A stretch of DNA of 50,752 nucleotides from Candidatus Bathyarchaeota archaeon (GCA_020346605.1 CP070784.1:899322-950073); one strand, 5' to 3'; shown: positions 16,672 through 25,702, numbered from the stretch's first letter. The notes: a model not told the origin generated them from the letters alone. Numbers and translations: made by a program.

Positions 16672-17814
16672 TTAGAGCTGGAATTGCTCACGGTCGTAGT
16701 TGGTCAGGAACTCGGCCTTGTCCTCGTGGATGAGCACCATGTCCTCGACCCTGAGATAATACTCGCCGGCGTGCCAGAGCTTCGGCTCCAGGCACATCAC
16801 CATCCCTGTCTGGAGCTCGTGCTCGTTGTCGGGCCTGAGCCACGGCGGCTCGTGGACCTCGACGCCGATCTGGTGGCCCACGTTTCCCGTCTTGAGCCGG
16901 GCACGGAGGTATTCCCCGTACCCCGCCTTGTCGAGGCTGGCCTCTATGCTGGGGAACAGGTCGTTGACCCTCATGCTGCCGGTGTGCATCTTGTCTACCG
17001 TCTCCACGACGGCGTTCATCAGCGCCTCGTAGCCCTTCCTCACCTCACCGCCGGCCTGGCCCCAGTACATGCTCCTCCCCCAGTCGCTGCAGTAGCCGTC
17101 CATCACGAAGCCGATGTCGAAGGCGATGCTGGTCCTCGGGACGAGACCCTCGTCCCTGGGGTAGGTGAAGGGGCTCTCCGTGACCTCGGAGCCCGACTTG
17201 ACGAAGCCCGCCGTGGGCCCGAAGGAGATGTCCCTGGCCCCCCTCTTCTTCGCCAGCCCCTCGATCTCGATCTGGAGCCCTCTCTGGGTGTCTCCGTCCT
17301 TGATCCCCGAGATGACTTTCTCCATCACGTCGTCGGTGAGCTTCCCCACCTTCCTGAGGAGCTCGATCTCACCGGGCTCTTTAATCATCCTCAGGTGGTC
17401 CATCAGCGCCTCGGCGCTCCTGAACTTGGCGCCCCGGAAGGCTCTGGCTACCTCGATCCAAGAGGACCCCCAGACGTGGTCGCCTACGCCCACCCTACCC
17501 TCGCTCCAGTCCAGGTCGGCGGCGACCTTCTCGACGACCGGCTTGTATGCAACCCCCCGCTCCATGGGCCGGACGTCCCCTATCCAAGAGCCCTCGGCGT
17601 GTCCTGCGGAGGCCGCGGACAGCGTGAGTATCGGGTCCCCCTCCTTGGGGACGAAGACGTTGGTCTCCGGGTACTGGAGGTCGACGCCCCTCCTCCACTC
17701 GACGGGCAGCCCCGTCAGGTACTGGAAGTTCTGGCAGGAGCCGTAGATGACGACATCTATGTCGAGCTCCGCCATCCTCTCCTGGAGGCCCGTTAGCCTC
17801 CTTTTATAATCCAT
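16672..17814 (-). CDS. M24-family metallopeptidase (Xaa-Pro dipeptidase/aminopeptidase P-like)
   Basis: A pita-bread-fold metallopeptidase of about 380 residues from the ATG at 17814. The N-terminal creatinase-like domain covers about 1-135 and the catalytic domain 140-380. The five metal ligands are visible: Asp in FDIGF, Asp in CSDWGR, His in GNVGHQIG, Glu in MCLEPK and Glu in LRVEDM. Members remove N-terminal residues next to proline or act on related amides. The longer frame up to 17898 adds residues without family resemblance. It lies downstream of the aconitase-X operon on the same strand, with about 120 bases between. Confidence 0.88.
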   Translation of the reverse strand: MDYKRRLTGLQERMAELDIDVVIYGSCQNFQYLTGLPVEWRRGVDLQYPETNVFVPKEGDPILTLSAASAGHAEGSWIGDVRPMERGVAYKPVVEKVAADLDWSEGRVGVGDHVWGSSWIEVARAFRGAKFRSAEALMDHLRMIKEPGEIELLRKVGKLTDDVMEKVISGIKDGDTQRGLQIEIEGLAKKRGARDISFGPTAGFVKSGSEVTESPFTYPRDEGLVPRTSIAFDIGFVMDGYCSDWGRSMYWGQAGGEVRKGYEALMNAVVETVDKMHTGSMRVNDLFPSIEASLDKAGYGEYLRARLKTGNVGHQIGVEVHEPPWLRPDNEHELQTGMVMCLEPKLWHAGEYYLRVEDMVLIHEDKAEFLTNYDREQFQL

Positions 17815-17937
17815 CTCCAAATCAATTACCTTCGATGACTTGGGCCTGAAGCCCACCTCTGTCTGAGAAGTAGATGTGATGAAAAGACAATAAATCACTT
17901 TTCATGGGAGCCCCAAGGTTACCCTGCCACGGACGCC

Positions 17938-18348
17938 TCATCGAGGGCGGTCCGAGATATCGATGAACCCATCGTCGGCATCGACGCGCACCCATTGGCC
18001 GGTGCGCAGGACCTGAAACAGCTCCCCCTCCACCCTGTCGACGAGGGGGACCTCGGATATGACGCAGCCCGTGGCGATGATGGCCTCTGTCTCGGCGTTG
18101 ATCAGCGCCGCCGGCGCAGTCCCTAGCTTCTTCATCCTGTAGATCACGTAGCTCCCTACGGTGCTCCCCTTCCCCGTGGGGAAGACGAAGACCTTGCCAG
18201 TTATGCACTCGCCCTCTACGGCGTGCCCCGGCTCGACGACGACGCCGGTCTCGGGGTCCACGCCCCCATAGAAGCTGACGGGATCGACGCTAACCAGCGC
18301 CTCGCCCTCGGCGTAGCCCCCGACGACCTTCCTTCCCTTCAGCCTCAT
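17938..18348 (-). CDS. Phosphomevalonate dehydratase small subunit (aconitase X swivel domain)
   Basis: A 136-residue swivel-domain protein, the small partner of archaeal aconitase X. It begins RLKGRKVVGGYAEG and carries the glycine-rich GKGSTVGSYV segment near 66-75 that holds the substrate phosphate/carboxylate in aconitase-type swivel domains. With the large subunit it makes (R)-5-phosphomevalonate dehydratase, forming trans-anhydromevalonate 5-phosphate. The ATG at 18348 overlaps the large-subunit stop as ATGA, so the two are translated together. A longer frame up to 18456 runs inside the large-subunit gene and is a shadow. Confidence 0.88.
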   Translation of the reverse strand: MRLKGRKVVGGYAEGEALVSVDPVSFYGGVDPETGVVVEPGHAVEGECITGKVFVFPTGKGSTVGSYVIYRMKKLGTAPAALINAETEAIIATGCVISEVPLVDRVEGELFQVLRTGQWVRVDADDGFIDISDRPR

Positions 18349-19535
18349 TGGGCTTCCCCCGTGAGCAGCTCCTGGACGGTGCCGAGCCTCGTCTTCAAAC
18401 CGGCGTTGGTCATGTAATGCGCCGCCTTGAAGCTGTTCGTCGCCACCTCCCTCCAACCCATCTCAATCACGGGCGCCACCACCATGCAGGTGTCCCTGAC
18501 CACCCTGCCTCCGGCCTCCTCTATCCCGCCGACGTAACCAGATGCCTTGGCCTCCGCGTAGACACTACGGCTGGTAAACACCCAAAGCCTCCCCTCCATG
18601 TCCCTGCCCCGGACGAGCCCCGCTATCATCTCCAGCTCGCCGAGGCTGGAGTGAGGGCACCCCAGGACGATGATGGGGTCGTCGAGGGGGGCCGTGAGCC
18701 TTTCGACCTCCGCCTCGATGTCAGAGCTCCCCACTGTAAACCTCTCGAGCCCGTCCAGGAGCCCCTCGTAGAGCCCGGCCTCGGGGGTCACCCCCTCGCC
18801 GTGCCACAGGGTGATCCCGCCTTTAGTTGCGCAGGCTGCCCCCAGGGCCTTCTTGGACTCGAGGCTGAGGTCGCCGAGTCCCCTGAAGTAGGGTACTGTA
18901 GTGCCCAATCTCCTCCCTGTCAGGTACCCGAGGGCGCTGAACTCCAGCGGTGTCTCCAGCCCGACCTCGACGTCGACCACCGCCCCCGGGCGCCTGTTCT
19001 CCTCCAGCCTGTAGCCGTAGAGCGAGGCCAGCCCCGTCACGGCGCTAGCCAGGGTCGTGGGCCCGGACTCCCTGTTGGTGCGGGCGCCGAGAACGGAGTT
19101 GGAGTAGCAGACCGCTGATGACTCGGCCCAGGCGATCTGACTTCCGAGCTTCGGGACGTGCCCCACGAGGTAGGGTGTGCAGGTGCAGGTCGGCTCGACC
19201 CCCATCCTCTGGAAGGTGGAGATGACCCTCCTCTGCCCTTCGGCGAACCCCCTGGGGACCCCCATCTCCAGCCACTTCTCCATGTCCATCCCCGCTGGGT
19301 TCAGGGTCGCCCAGATCCGGGCCTTCGCCCCGAGGTCCGCCTGCTCCTCCAGCCACTCGGTGCCAGCCTCGCCCAAGTTCTTGTAGGAGACCCCAGCGAT
19401 GTGGGCGCTCTCCACGGCGACGAGCCTCTCGGCCCCGAAGACCTCGCCCAGGGCTACGAGTAGCTCCAGCAGCTTCGCCGCAGCGGGGCCCTCCTCCCCG
19501 GCGAGCATGGCCTCCTGTTCCTTCGTGAGAATCAT
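18345..19535 (-). CDS. Phosphomevalonate dehydratase large subunit (aconitase X catalytic)
   Basis: A protein of about 396 residues with the aconitase X fold (LTKEQEAMLAGEEG at the start, the AESSAVCYSNSVLGARTNRE block near 188-207, where Cys and Ser/Arg residues line the cluster and substrate site, and a second Cys pair in CTCTPY). The archaeal branch of this family dehydrates 5-phosphomevalonate in the modified mevalonate pathway; other branches act on hydroxyproline. The UbiD neighbour picks the first meaning. TTG at 19538 is an alternative start. It is 21 bases downstream of the UbiD gene and overlaps the small subunit by four bases. Confidence 0.88.
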   Translation of the reverse strand: MILTKEQEAMLAGEEGPAAAKLLELLVALGEVFGAERLVAVESAHIAGVSYKNLGEAGTEWLEEQADLGAKARIWATLNPAGMDMEKWLEMGVPRGFAEGQRRVISTFQRMGVEPTCTCTPYLVGHVPKLGSQIAWAESSAVCYSNSVLGARTNRESGPTTLASAVTGLASLYGYRLEENRRPGAVVDVEVGLETPLEFSALGYLTGRRLGTTVPYFRGLGDLSLESKKALGAACATKGGITLWHGEGVTPEAGLYEGLLDGLERFTVGSSDIEAEVERLTAPLDDPIIVLGCPHSSLGELEMIAGLVRGRDMEGRLWVFTSRSVYAEAKASGYVGGIEEAGGRVVRDTCMVVAPVIEMGWREVATNSFKAAHYMTNAGLKTRLGTVQELLTGEAQ

Positions 19536-19556
19536 CAATCGAGCACCCGAGATAGA

Positions 19557-20906
19557 TTAGCCCTTCGATGACCCGGCGTACCGCTCCAGTATCTTCCTCA
19601 CCTCGTCGGAGACTGGTATCGTGGGCCTCTGGAAACCCTCCGCTCCGAGGGGCTTGGTGGCGTCGAAGCCCACCTTGCAGCCCAGCTCCTTCTCCTGGTC
19701 GGAGACCGGGTCCAGGCTAGAGACCCTGACCTTGGGGATGACCAGCAGGTCCTCGTCCCCCCGGAACCGGGTGGCGATGGCCCACTCCACCTGCTCCATG
19801 TCGTAGGGGTCGATGTCCGAGTCGACGACGACGGCGTGCTTCAGGCTCGTGTGGGCGGCGAAGATCGCCATCAGGACGTTCTTGGGATCACCCTCCCTGA
19901 ACTTCTCGAAGCTGACTACGCAGTGCAGCCACCCCTGGCCCCCCGGGGTCAAGTTGACGCCGCGCACAGTGGGGACGACGTTCCTGACGTACTCCCAGAT
20001 CCGGACCTCCTGCGGCATCCCCATCAGCAGCTTGTGCTCCGAGCCCGCCGGGAGAAGCGCCTCGTAGATGTAATCCTCGCGGTGCATCGCCCCCACGAGC
20101 TCGACGACGGGCTGCTGCCTCTGGATATCATAGGTCCCAGACTGGTCTACGAAGGGCCCCTCCGTGGTCTCCTCGTTGAGGAGTAGCCGCCCTTCGAGCA
20201 CCAGCTCAGCGTCGGCAGGGGCTAATGCGTCCACGTGCTCGCAATCTGTGAGTTTCAGGCCCCCCTTCAGTAGGGTATTGGCGATGTCAAACTCCCTGGC
20301 GCCGAAGGATGCCGGGAGCGCCGAGACCACGTACACGGCCGGGTGGACGCCGATGGAGACGCTGACGTCGATGCTGTCCGCCCCCGCCTCCCTGGCCATC
20401 TGGTTAATCCTGTAGAGGTGGCGGGGCACGATGCGGATCCCCATTCGCCTGTCGTCGAGGACGAGGAGCCTGTGGAAGGAGACGTTCTCCACCGAGCCGT
20501 CCGGGGTCTTGGCGTAGACGATGCCAGAGGTGATGTACGGTCCGGGATCGTCGCCGAAGTGAGTGAGCACGGGGAAGTCGCTTAGCTTCGGCCGGTCCTC
20601 TGTTACCTCCTTGACCGGACCATCGCCGACCTCGCAGGTGATCGGATTCCTCGCAGCGTGCTGGAGGTGGCTGTAGAGGGCCTCGTCCTCCACGCCCAGT
20701 GCTTCGAGTATGCGCCCGCGGGTGCCGCAGACCCCGCCTACGATCTTTCCACCGAAGCCCTTGACTTTGTCGAACATAACGGCCTTGCTTGCGTCGAACG
20801 TCTTCAGTGCGGCCGAAATCTCGAACCTCGGCGAAAGCGGCTCCTCGATGTGCACCACTTCGCCGCGAGACTCCAATCTCTCAAGGAAGCTCCTCAAATC
20901 GCTCAT
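19557..20906 (-). CDS. UbiD-family decarboxylase, likely anhydromevalonate phosphate decarboxylase
   Basis: A 449-residue UbiD-family decarboxylase that should need prenylated FMN. The family's conserved blocks are visible, with the Glu-containing active-site region following the RQQPVVELVG segment in the second half and Arg/Glu residues in DPYDMEQVEWAIATRF. In archaea with the modified mevalonate route this enzyme converts trans-anhydromevalonate 5-phosphate to isopentenyl phosphate. Direct coupling to the two aconitase-X subunits supports this role over aromatic decarboxylation. The ATG overlaps the stop of the preceding gene as ATGA. No UbiX flavin prenyltransferase is in the window. Confidence 0.9.
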   Translation of the reverse strand: MSDLRSFLERLESRGEVVHIEEPLSPRFEISAALKTFDASKAVMFDKVKGFGGKIVGGVCGTRGRILEALGVEDEALYSHLQHAARNPITCEVGDGPVKEVTEDRPKLSDFPVLTHFGDDPGPYITSGIVYAKTPDGSVENVSFHRLLVLDDRRMGIRIVPRHLYRINQMAREAGADSIDVSVSIGVHPAVYVVSALPASFGAREFDIANTLLKGGLKLTDCEHVDALAPADAELVLEGRLLLNEETTEGPFVDQSGTYDIQRQQPVVELVGAMHREDYIYEALLPAGSEHKLLMGMPQEVRIWEYVRNVVPTVRGVNLTPGGQGWLHCVVSFEKFREGDPKNVLMAIFAAHTSLKHAVVVDSDIDPYDMEQVEWAIATRFRGDEDLLVIPKVRVSSLDPVSDQEKELGCKVGFDATKPLGAEGFQRPTIPVSDEVRKILERYAGSSKG

Positions 20907-21250
20907 CCTTCATCCTCCTTCTTGCCGACCTCCCCCAAGAGACTCCTCGCGAGTTGCAGCAGGGTCCTCCCGGCGGCCTCCCCCCTCCCCAGGGGCAGGT
21001 TGACAGAGACCAGCGCCATCTTCCCCGTCTGGGCTGCGATGTGGGCGCCCAGGACCAGCCCCAGCTGCCGATCCCTGTCACCGAGGAGCGGCGAGGAGGA
21101 CCTGTCGGGGAGGGTGACGGTCAACGTCCCCATGAGGGGCTCGTCGCCCTCCCAGAAGAGGGCCAGAACGGCGTTCCCCAGCTCGACGACGGAGCCCCTA
21201 AAGACGCTGTCCTGGAACTCGACCTCCCCCGTAGAGAAGTCCAGACCCAT
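20903..21250 (-). CDS. Small protein resembling proteasome assembly chaperone 4 (PAC4)
   Basis: A 115-residue mixed alpha/beta protein that leads the mevalonate operon. Its middle has SSSPLLGDRDRQLG followed by a helix (GAHIAAQTGK) and a strand VSVNLPLG. This order, a Leu-Leu-Gly-Asp turn, an amphipathic helix ending in Thr-x-Lys, then Val-Ser-x-Asn-Leu, matches my recollection of eukaryotic PSMG4/PAC4, which is of similar length (about 123 residues). This is a recognition by eye, so moderate. An alternative is an unnamed archaeal family. The stop overlaps the UbiD ATG (ATGA), so it is co-translated with it. Confidence 0.5.
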   Translation of the reverse strand: MGLDFSTGEVEFQDSVFRGSVVELGNAVLALFWEGDEPLMGTLTVTLPDRSSSPLLGDRDRQLGLVLGAHIAAQTGKMALVSVNLPLGRGEAAGRTLLQLARSLLGEVGKKEDEG

Positions 21251-21308
21251 CGGCTATCGGTCCTCCATAATACTCAGGACCAGTTAAGGGTTCCCTTTCC
21301 CTGGAACC

Positions 21309-21318
21309 GTTAAAAACC
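21309..21318 (+). promoter_or_regulatory. TATA-like box of the metallophosphoesterase gene
   Basis: GTTAAAAACC, centred about 34 bases before the ATG at 21347, predicts a leader of under ten bases. Confidence 0.45.
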
Positions 21319-21346
21319 ACCTCACGTCCATGGAAATGGGGGACTC

Positions 21347-22036
21347 ATGCGGCTCCTGGTCGTATCCGACATCCACGGCAACCTTACCGCCTTCAGGGGG
21401 GTCCTCGCCGCCGCAGGCGACCACGACCTCGTCCTGTGCGCTGGGGACATAGTCGGTTATGGCCCCGAACCGGGCGGATGCGTCGATACCGTCAGGGGCC
21501 TGAACGTCAGATGCGTGGCAGGGAACCACGATGTCGAGGTGACGACCGGGGAGTCCTTCGGCTCCAACCCATACGCAGCGAAGGCCATAAACATCCACAG
21601 GGGCCTTCTGGGGGCCGGGCAGAAGAGGTGGTTGAGGGGGCTTCCCAGCAGCCTCGAGCTGGAGTTCGAGGGCTTTAGGTTGGCGGTCTTCCACGGTAGC
21701 CCCATCCACCCCCTGAGGGAATACGTGTTCCCGATGGAGGCCCAAATGAGGGGCGAAGGGTTCCTGGAATCGACGGGGGCCGACATAATAATCCTGGGTC
21801 ACACCCATGTCCCGTACATGGTCAAGACATCGAGCGGCACGGTCGTCAACCCCGGCTCGGTGGGACAGCCCAGGGACGGCGACCCGAGGGCGAGCTACGC
21901 TCTGGTCGACCTGTCCGGGAATGGCGTCGAGGTCGCCAACGAGCGCGTCGAGTACGACATCGACGTTGTTACCTCTCGGATGAGGGAGAGGGGCATCCCC
22001 GAGCCCCTGGCCAGCAGGCTCTACGTTGGCCGGTGA
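21347..22036 (+). CDS. Metallophosphoesterase (YfcE/MJ0936-like)
   Basis: A 229-residue calcineurin-like phosphoesterase. The metal-binding motifs are in order: SDIHGN near 8-13, GDIVGYG near 33-39, GNHD near 59-62, a His before ILGHTH (152-157), with His ligands. Such proteins hydrolyse phosphodiesters or phosphomonoesters. The substrate is unknown. The ATG has a GGGGGA stretch a few bases before it. It converges with the ATP-NAD kinase-like gene, two bases apart. Confidence 0.88.
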   Translation: MRLLVVSDIHGNLTAFRGVLAAAGDHDLVLCAGDIVGYGPEPGGCVDTVRGLNVRCVAGNHDVEVTTGESFGSNPYAAKAINIHRGLLGAGQKRWLRGLPSSLELEFEGFRLAVFHGSPIHPLREYVFPMEAQMRGEGFLESTGADIIILGHTHVPYMVKTSSGTVVNPGSVGQPRDGDPRASYALVDLSGNGVEVANERVEYDIDVVTSRMRERGIPEPLASRLYVGR

Positions 22037-22038
22037 AG

Positions 22039-23154
22039 TCAGACTACCTTGATGACCTTGTCCTCGCGGTATCCGACGATGACCCGCCTGTAACCCCTCA
22101 GCCTACGATCCAGCTCGGGGTCCCCTGTGTCCACCGTCAGCGCCCCGAGGCCGACGAGCTTAGTCGGCGTTGCGACGACGATCAGCCTGTCCAGCCCCAC
22201 CCTCCTGAGCACGCGGGGGCTGATGGGCTGGTTCCCCCTCCCCAGAAGCGAGCCCTGTCCGCCCAGGGGAGATAAGACTATCCGCGCTTCACCGTCAACG
22301 ACGTCCAGAAGCCCCTGCTCGTCGGCGTCCTTCAGCAAGACCTCGCCATCCCTGACGACGTCGATGCCCAGGAGCGTCTTTTCGACGCCCATCGCCTCGG
22401 CCACCTTCGCCACTGTGGAGCCGGGCCCCAAGACGTAGTACACCCCCGGCACCATCTCCTCGACGACGCGCGACGCAATAGCCTCCTTCATCAGCCCCTC
22501 GTCGGCCCCCGAGGAGACGGACTTCCCTCCCAGGACCATCTCCACGGCGTAGGGTGTGACGGCGTACCCCTTCAGCGAAGCGGACAGCCTTCCGGACCTG
22601 TAGGCCTCCTCGTCTATGTCCATCACCTCCCTCTCGACCAGCTTGACCTCGCCGCCGAGGAACTTGAGAATGAGCCTCGCGGCGGCCCCCGGCGTCGGGG
22701 AGAACACAGCGCTGAACATCTTCACCCCAGACGGGATCCCCAGGACCGGCACCCTCGTCCCGACGACCCCGACGATGTCGGACGCAGTCCCATCCCCGCC
22801 GGCGAAGAGGATCAGCGCGACTCCCAGACTCTCCATCTCGTGGGCCGCCCGCCTAGTGTCCTCCGCCGTCGTGGCTCCGGGCTCAATGCTCCCGTGGACC
22901 TCGCAGCCGAAGCCCATCTCCTTGAGAAGCCCCTCGCCCATCTCTCCGGGCCAGGTGATCCACTCGATCTCGGAGCGGGCTATCGTCAGCCTCTTTAGGG
23001 TCTCCCTCGCCCTGTGGGGGGCCCAGGACGTCGCACCCTTGGCAAGGGCCTCCTTCAGTACCTCCTCTCCGTCGGTGCCCTTGAGGCCGACCCTGCCGCC
23101 CATGCCGGCGATGGGGTTGACGATGAATCCGATCCGCAACGACCGTCTCTGCAA
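22039..23154 (-). CDS. ATP-NAD kinase-like protein (COG3199 family)
   Basis: A 371-residue protein of the NAD kinase/diacylglycerol kinase superfamily. The GGDGTASD signature is near residue 120 and the second Gly-rich block near residues 135-147 (VLGIPSGVKMFS). These archaeal members are usually annotated as ATP-NAD kinases; whether it phosphorylates NAD or a lipid or other diphosphate is not settled. The listed start is TTG at 23154; a second TTG at 23139 would trim five residues. It is divergent from the AglB gene and shares a 57-base gap with it. Confidence 0.8.
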   Translation of the reverse strand: MQRRSLRIGFIVNPIAGMGGRVGLKGTDGEEVLKEALAKGATSWAPHRARETLKRLTIARSEIEWITWPGEMGEGLLKEMGFGCEVHGSIEPGATTAEDTRRAAHEMESLGVALILFAGGDGTASDIVGVVGTRVPVLGIPSGVKMFSAVFSPTPGAAARLILKFLGGEVKLVEREVMDIDEEAYRSGRLSASLKGYAVTPYAVEMVLGGKSVSSGADEGLMKEAIASRVVEEMVPGVYYVLGPGSTVAKVAEAMGVEKTLLGIDVVRDGEVLLKDADEQGLLDVVDGEARIVLSPLGGQGSLLGRGNQPISPRVLRRVGLDRLIVVATPTKLVGLGALTVDTGDPELDRRLRGYRRVIVGYREDKVIKVV

Positions 23155-23166
23155 ACTTATAACAAG

Positions 23167-23177
23167 TTAAATAAAAG
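23167..23177 (+). promoter_or_regulatory. TATA-like box of the AglB gene
   Basis: TTAAATAAAAG in the divergent gap, about 40 bases before the ATG, with GAGG at 23204-23207 as a possible ribosome-binding site. Confidence 0.5.
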
Positions 23178-23211
23178 CCTCCCACATCACTAATGGTGTG
23201 ACCGAGGAAAA

Positions 23212-25215
23212 ATGACGAAGACTGAAAACCGGTTCGGCGGTGTCTTGGGGACACTGGGCTCCCTGAGGCCCAAGCTCGAGACCCGCACCGTTCTTGAGAT
23301 CTCCATCCTCGGTCTGGTGGTCGTCCTAGCGATCATCTTTAGGGTCCTAAGGGTTAGGTGGGGGGCCTACCTGGACGGCTACGACCCCCTGTTCCAGTAC
23401 AGGGTCACGGAGTACGTCGTCAAGAACGGGTACGCGGCCTGGTTCACGTGGCACGACACTCTCAGCTGGTGGCCCATGGGCCGGGACATCGCCCAGAGCT
23501 CCTTCCCGGCGATGCCCTTCACCGCAGCGTTCTTCTACCAGGCGCTCAGAGCGGTCGGATTCGAGGTCACCCTGATGAACGTCTGCCTCTACTTCCCCGT
23601 CTTCATGGGCGTCGCCACGTGCTTGGCCATGTACTTCCTCGGCAAGGACCTGGGCGGGAGATCCGTGGGGCTCCTGGCGGCGTTCTTCATGGCGGTCAGC
23701 GAGTCCTTCATAAGCAGGACGTTCATGGGCTTCTTCGACCTGGAGAACGTCGGCATCTTCAGCATCCTCATGATCTCACTGTTTTTCGTCCGCTCGATCG
23801 ATAAAGAGAAGGGCTTCAAGGAGAGGGCCGCCTACGCCGTCGGGTCCGGTCTCTTCCTGGGATACCTCTTCGCCGCCTGGGGAGCGGCGCGATACATGGT
23901 GGGCCTGGTCCTGCTGTTTATGCTGGCCTCGGTCGTGACGAGGCAGTACGAGCGTAACTACTTGGTCAGCTACGTTCTGACGATGGGCATCGGATTCATC
24001 GTGGCGGCGTTCGTCCCCAAGCTCGGCGTCAAGTACCTCACGAGCATAGAGAACGTTATGGTCCTCTTCGTCGTCCTCGCCCTCGTCGTCTATGAGGGGG
24101 TGAAGGACAAGATCGAGACCAGCAGGCTGCTGACGCTCATGGGTGCCCTCGTCGTAGTGCTCATCGTGGGGCTCTTCGCTCTGCAGGCGGTTGGAGTGAT
24201 CAAGCCCCTCACTGGCAAGTTCTGGAGGGTGATCGACCCGAGGAGGGGCACCGTCAACGCCCTCTACGAGTCCGTGGGGGAGCACAGGAGGGCCGCCTGG
24301 ACCAGCTTCTTCGGCAACTTCGGGCTCACGCTGATCTTTGGCGTCTTCGCCACCTACGTATGCCTAACGGAGATCACCGAGAGGAGGCTCTACGCCGCGC
24401 TGTTCTTCTTGACGGGGGTTTACTTCGCGGGCGCCATGACCCGGCTGGGGCTGATCCTCTCCATCCCGGCGAGCCTCATGGCCGGCTTCGGCCTGGAGAG
24501 GCTGGTGACTCCCTTCATAAACCTGTCCCGGAGGAGGCAAGTGAACAGGAGGAGCAGGCGCAGGGGGGTGGTCTACCCGGTGAGCAGGGAGCTGTCCGTC
24601 GTGTTCATACTGTTCGTCCTCGTCGGCACCCTCCCCACCCTCTGGGGCTCCATGGAGGCGTCGGCTAGGCCGGTGGACATCGCGACCTCCCACGTGCCCG
24701 TCCTTCTGGGGGACGGGACGTACCCGCAGGACTGGCTCCAGACCCTATCCTGGATGCGGGAGAACCTCCCTGAGGACGCCATCGTGGTCTCCTGGTGGGA
24801 CCAGGGCTACTGGATCGAAACGATGGCGAACAGGACGACGCTGGCTGACGGGGCCACAATGAAGAGGAAGCAGATCAACAACATCGCGAACATCATGATG
24901 TCCAACCAGACGACGTCCCTCTCCATCCTCGAGGACTACGGTGCCACCCACATCGTCGTGTTCCAAACCAACTACAACCCCCAGGACCCCAGGAACGAGT
25001 GGCCCTTCGGCTACAACGCGATCTGGGGGAGGATGGTGGAGATAGCGGGGCTGGAGGTATCCGACTTCATCGACCAGGACGGATACAAGCAGAGGTTCCT
25101 GGACTCCACGCTTGCGCACCTGATGGCGGTGCAGCCCGGCCCGGGCTTCAACCTGGTCTACAACTCACAGTACAGCTTCGTGCTGCTGTACGAGATCGAG
25201 TACGGCGCTGTCTAG
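23212..25215 (+). CDS. aglB: Oligosaccharyltransferase AglB/STT3 (dolichyl-linked N-glycosylation)
   Basis: A 667-residue membrane enzyme that moves a lipid-linked glycan to Asn in Asn-x-Ser/Thr of secreted proteins. The first extracytoplasmic loop holds DGYDPLFQYR near 55-65, an aspartate pair typical of the family, and the next loop carries FFDLENVG near residue 178. About 13 membrane helices precede the soluble C-terminal domain. There the WWDxG motif is WWDQG at 528-532, followed by an extracellular globular domain. The protein is shorter than many archaeal AglB proteins but complete. The stop shares CTAG with the convergent DUF2153-like gene. Confidence 0.93.
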   Translation: MTKTENRFGGVLGTLGSLRPKLETRTVLEISILGLVVVLAIIFRVLRVRWGAYLDGYDPLFQYRVTEYVVKNGYAAWFTWHDTLSWWPMGRDIAQSSFPAMPFTAAFFYQALRAVGFEVTLMNVCLYFPVFMGVATCLAMYFLGKDLGGRSVGLLAAFFMAVSESFISRTFMGFFDLENVGIFSILMISLFFVRSIDKEKGFKERAAYAVGSGLFLGYLFAAWGAARYMVGLVLLFMLASVVTRQYERNYLVSYVLTMGIGFIVAAFVPKLGVKYLTSIENVMVLFVVLALVVYEGVKDKIETSRLLTLMGALVVVLIVGLFALQAVGVIKPLTGKFWRVIDPRRGTVNALYESVGEHRRAAWTSFFGNFGLTLIFGVFATYVCLTEITERRLYAALFFLTGVYFAGAMTRLGLILSIPASLMAGFGLERLVTPFINLSRRRQVNRRSRRRGVVYPVSRELSVVFILFVLVGTLPTLWGSMEASARPVDIATSHVPVLLGDGTYPQDWLQTLSWMRENLPEDAIVVSWWDQGYWIETMANRTTLADGATMKRKQINNIANIMMSNQTTSLSILEDYGATHIVVFQTNYNPQDPRNEWPFGYNAIWGRMVEIAGLEVSDFIDQDGYKQRFLDSTLAHLMAVQPGPGFNLVYNSQYSFVLLYEIEYGAV

Positions 25216-25547
25216 ACGTAGAAGGGCTGCCGCGCCTCCTCGTTCTGCTTCTCCTCGCTGAGGCCCTTCCTAATCCCCTTTTCCGTGACCTGTATGTCGT
25301 GCTCTATGAAGGACTCGGCGAACTTGTTTAGCGTCTCGCTGATCTCATTGAGCTCTTCCCTGTCGAACCTGCTCATTATGTCGGGGTTGTTGACGTACTG
25401 GAACCAGCCGAGGATGCTGTGGTTGACGGCCAAGAGGGCCCTGTGCATCGCGGTCACCAGCTCCAGCCTGTCGGGGTCCTCGATCTTCATCGATTCCCTG
25501 ATCTGGGTGAGGAACTCTTTGCATTCGCGTATCCACTGTTCGCTCAC
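25212..25547 (-). CDS. DUF2153-like helical protein
   Basis: A mostly helical protein of about 111 residues, beginning SEQWIRECKEFL and continuing with helices, a WFQYVNN turn and an acidic C-terminus. It fits DUF2153, a family of crenarchaeal proteins of unknown function, to my recollection; this identification is by eye. GTG at 25547 is chosen because AAGGTGAG lies just upstream; a longer TTG start at 25583 is also open. No catalytic motif is seen. It shares CTAG with AglB, tail to tail. Confidence 0.6.
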   Translation of the reverse strand: MSEQWIRECKEFLTQIRESMKIEDPDRLELVTAMHRALLAVNHSILGWFQYVNNPDIMSRFDREELNEISETLNKFAESFIEHDIQVTEKGIRKGLSEEKQNEEARQPFYV

Positions 25548-25702
25548 GGGACTCACCTTACGATTAGCGGGTAACATCTTCAACAGAGGTCCGCCGTTAA
25601 TATCCTTTGTGGAACACAGCTCGGTGATGGGAGGGATGCCTCGTAACGTTTTAGTCCCCTAACCCTTATCTGTTGATGCGAAATGATCACTGAGGAACCG
25701 AG

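Noticed and set aside
16684..17796. 370-residue open frame opposite the M24 peptidase gene
   Set aside because: The opposite strand holds all five metal ligands of a real peptidase; this frame is a shadow.
17938..18456. Longer 172-residue version of the aconitase-X small subunit
   Set aside because: The first 36 residues overlap the large subunit in another frame and do not resemble the family; the ATGA start is better.
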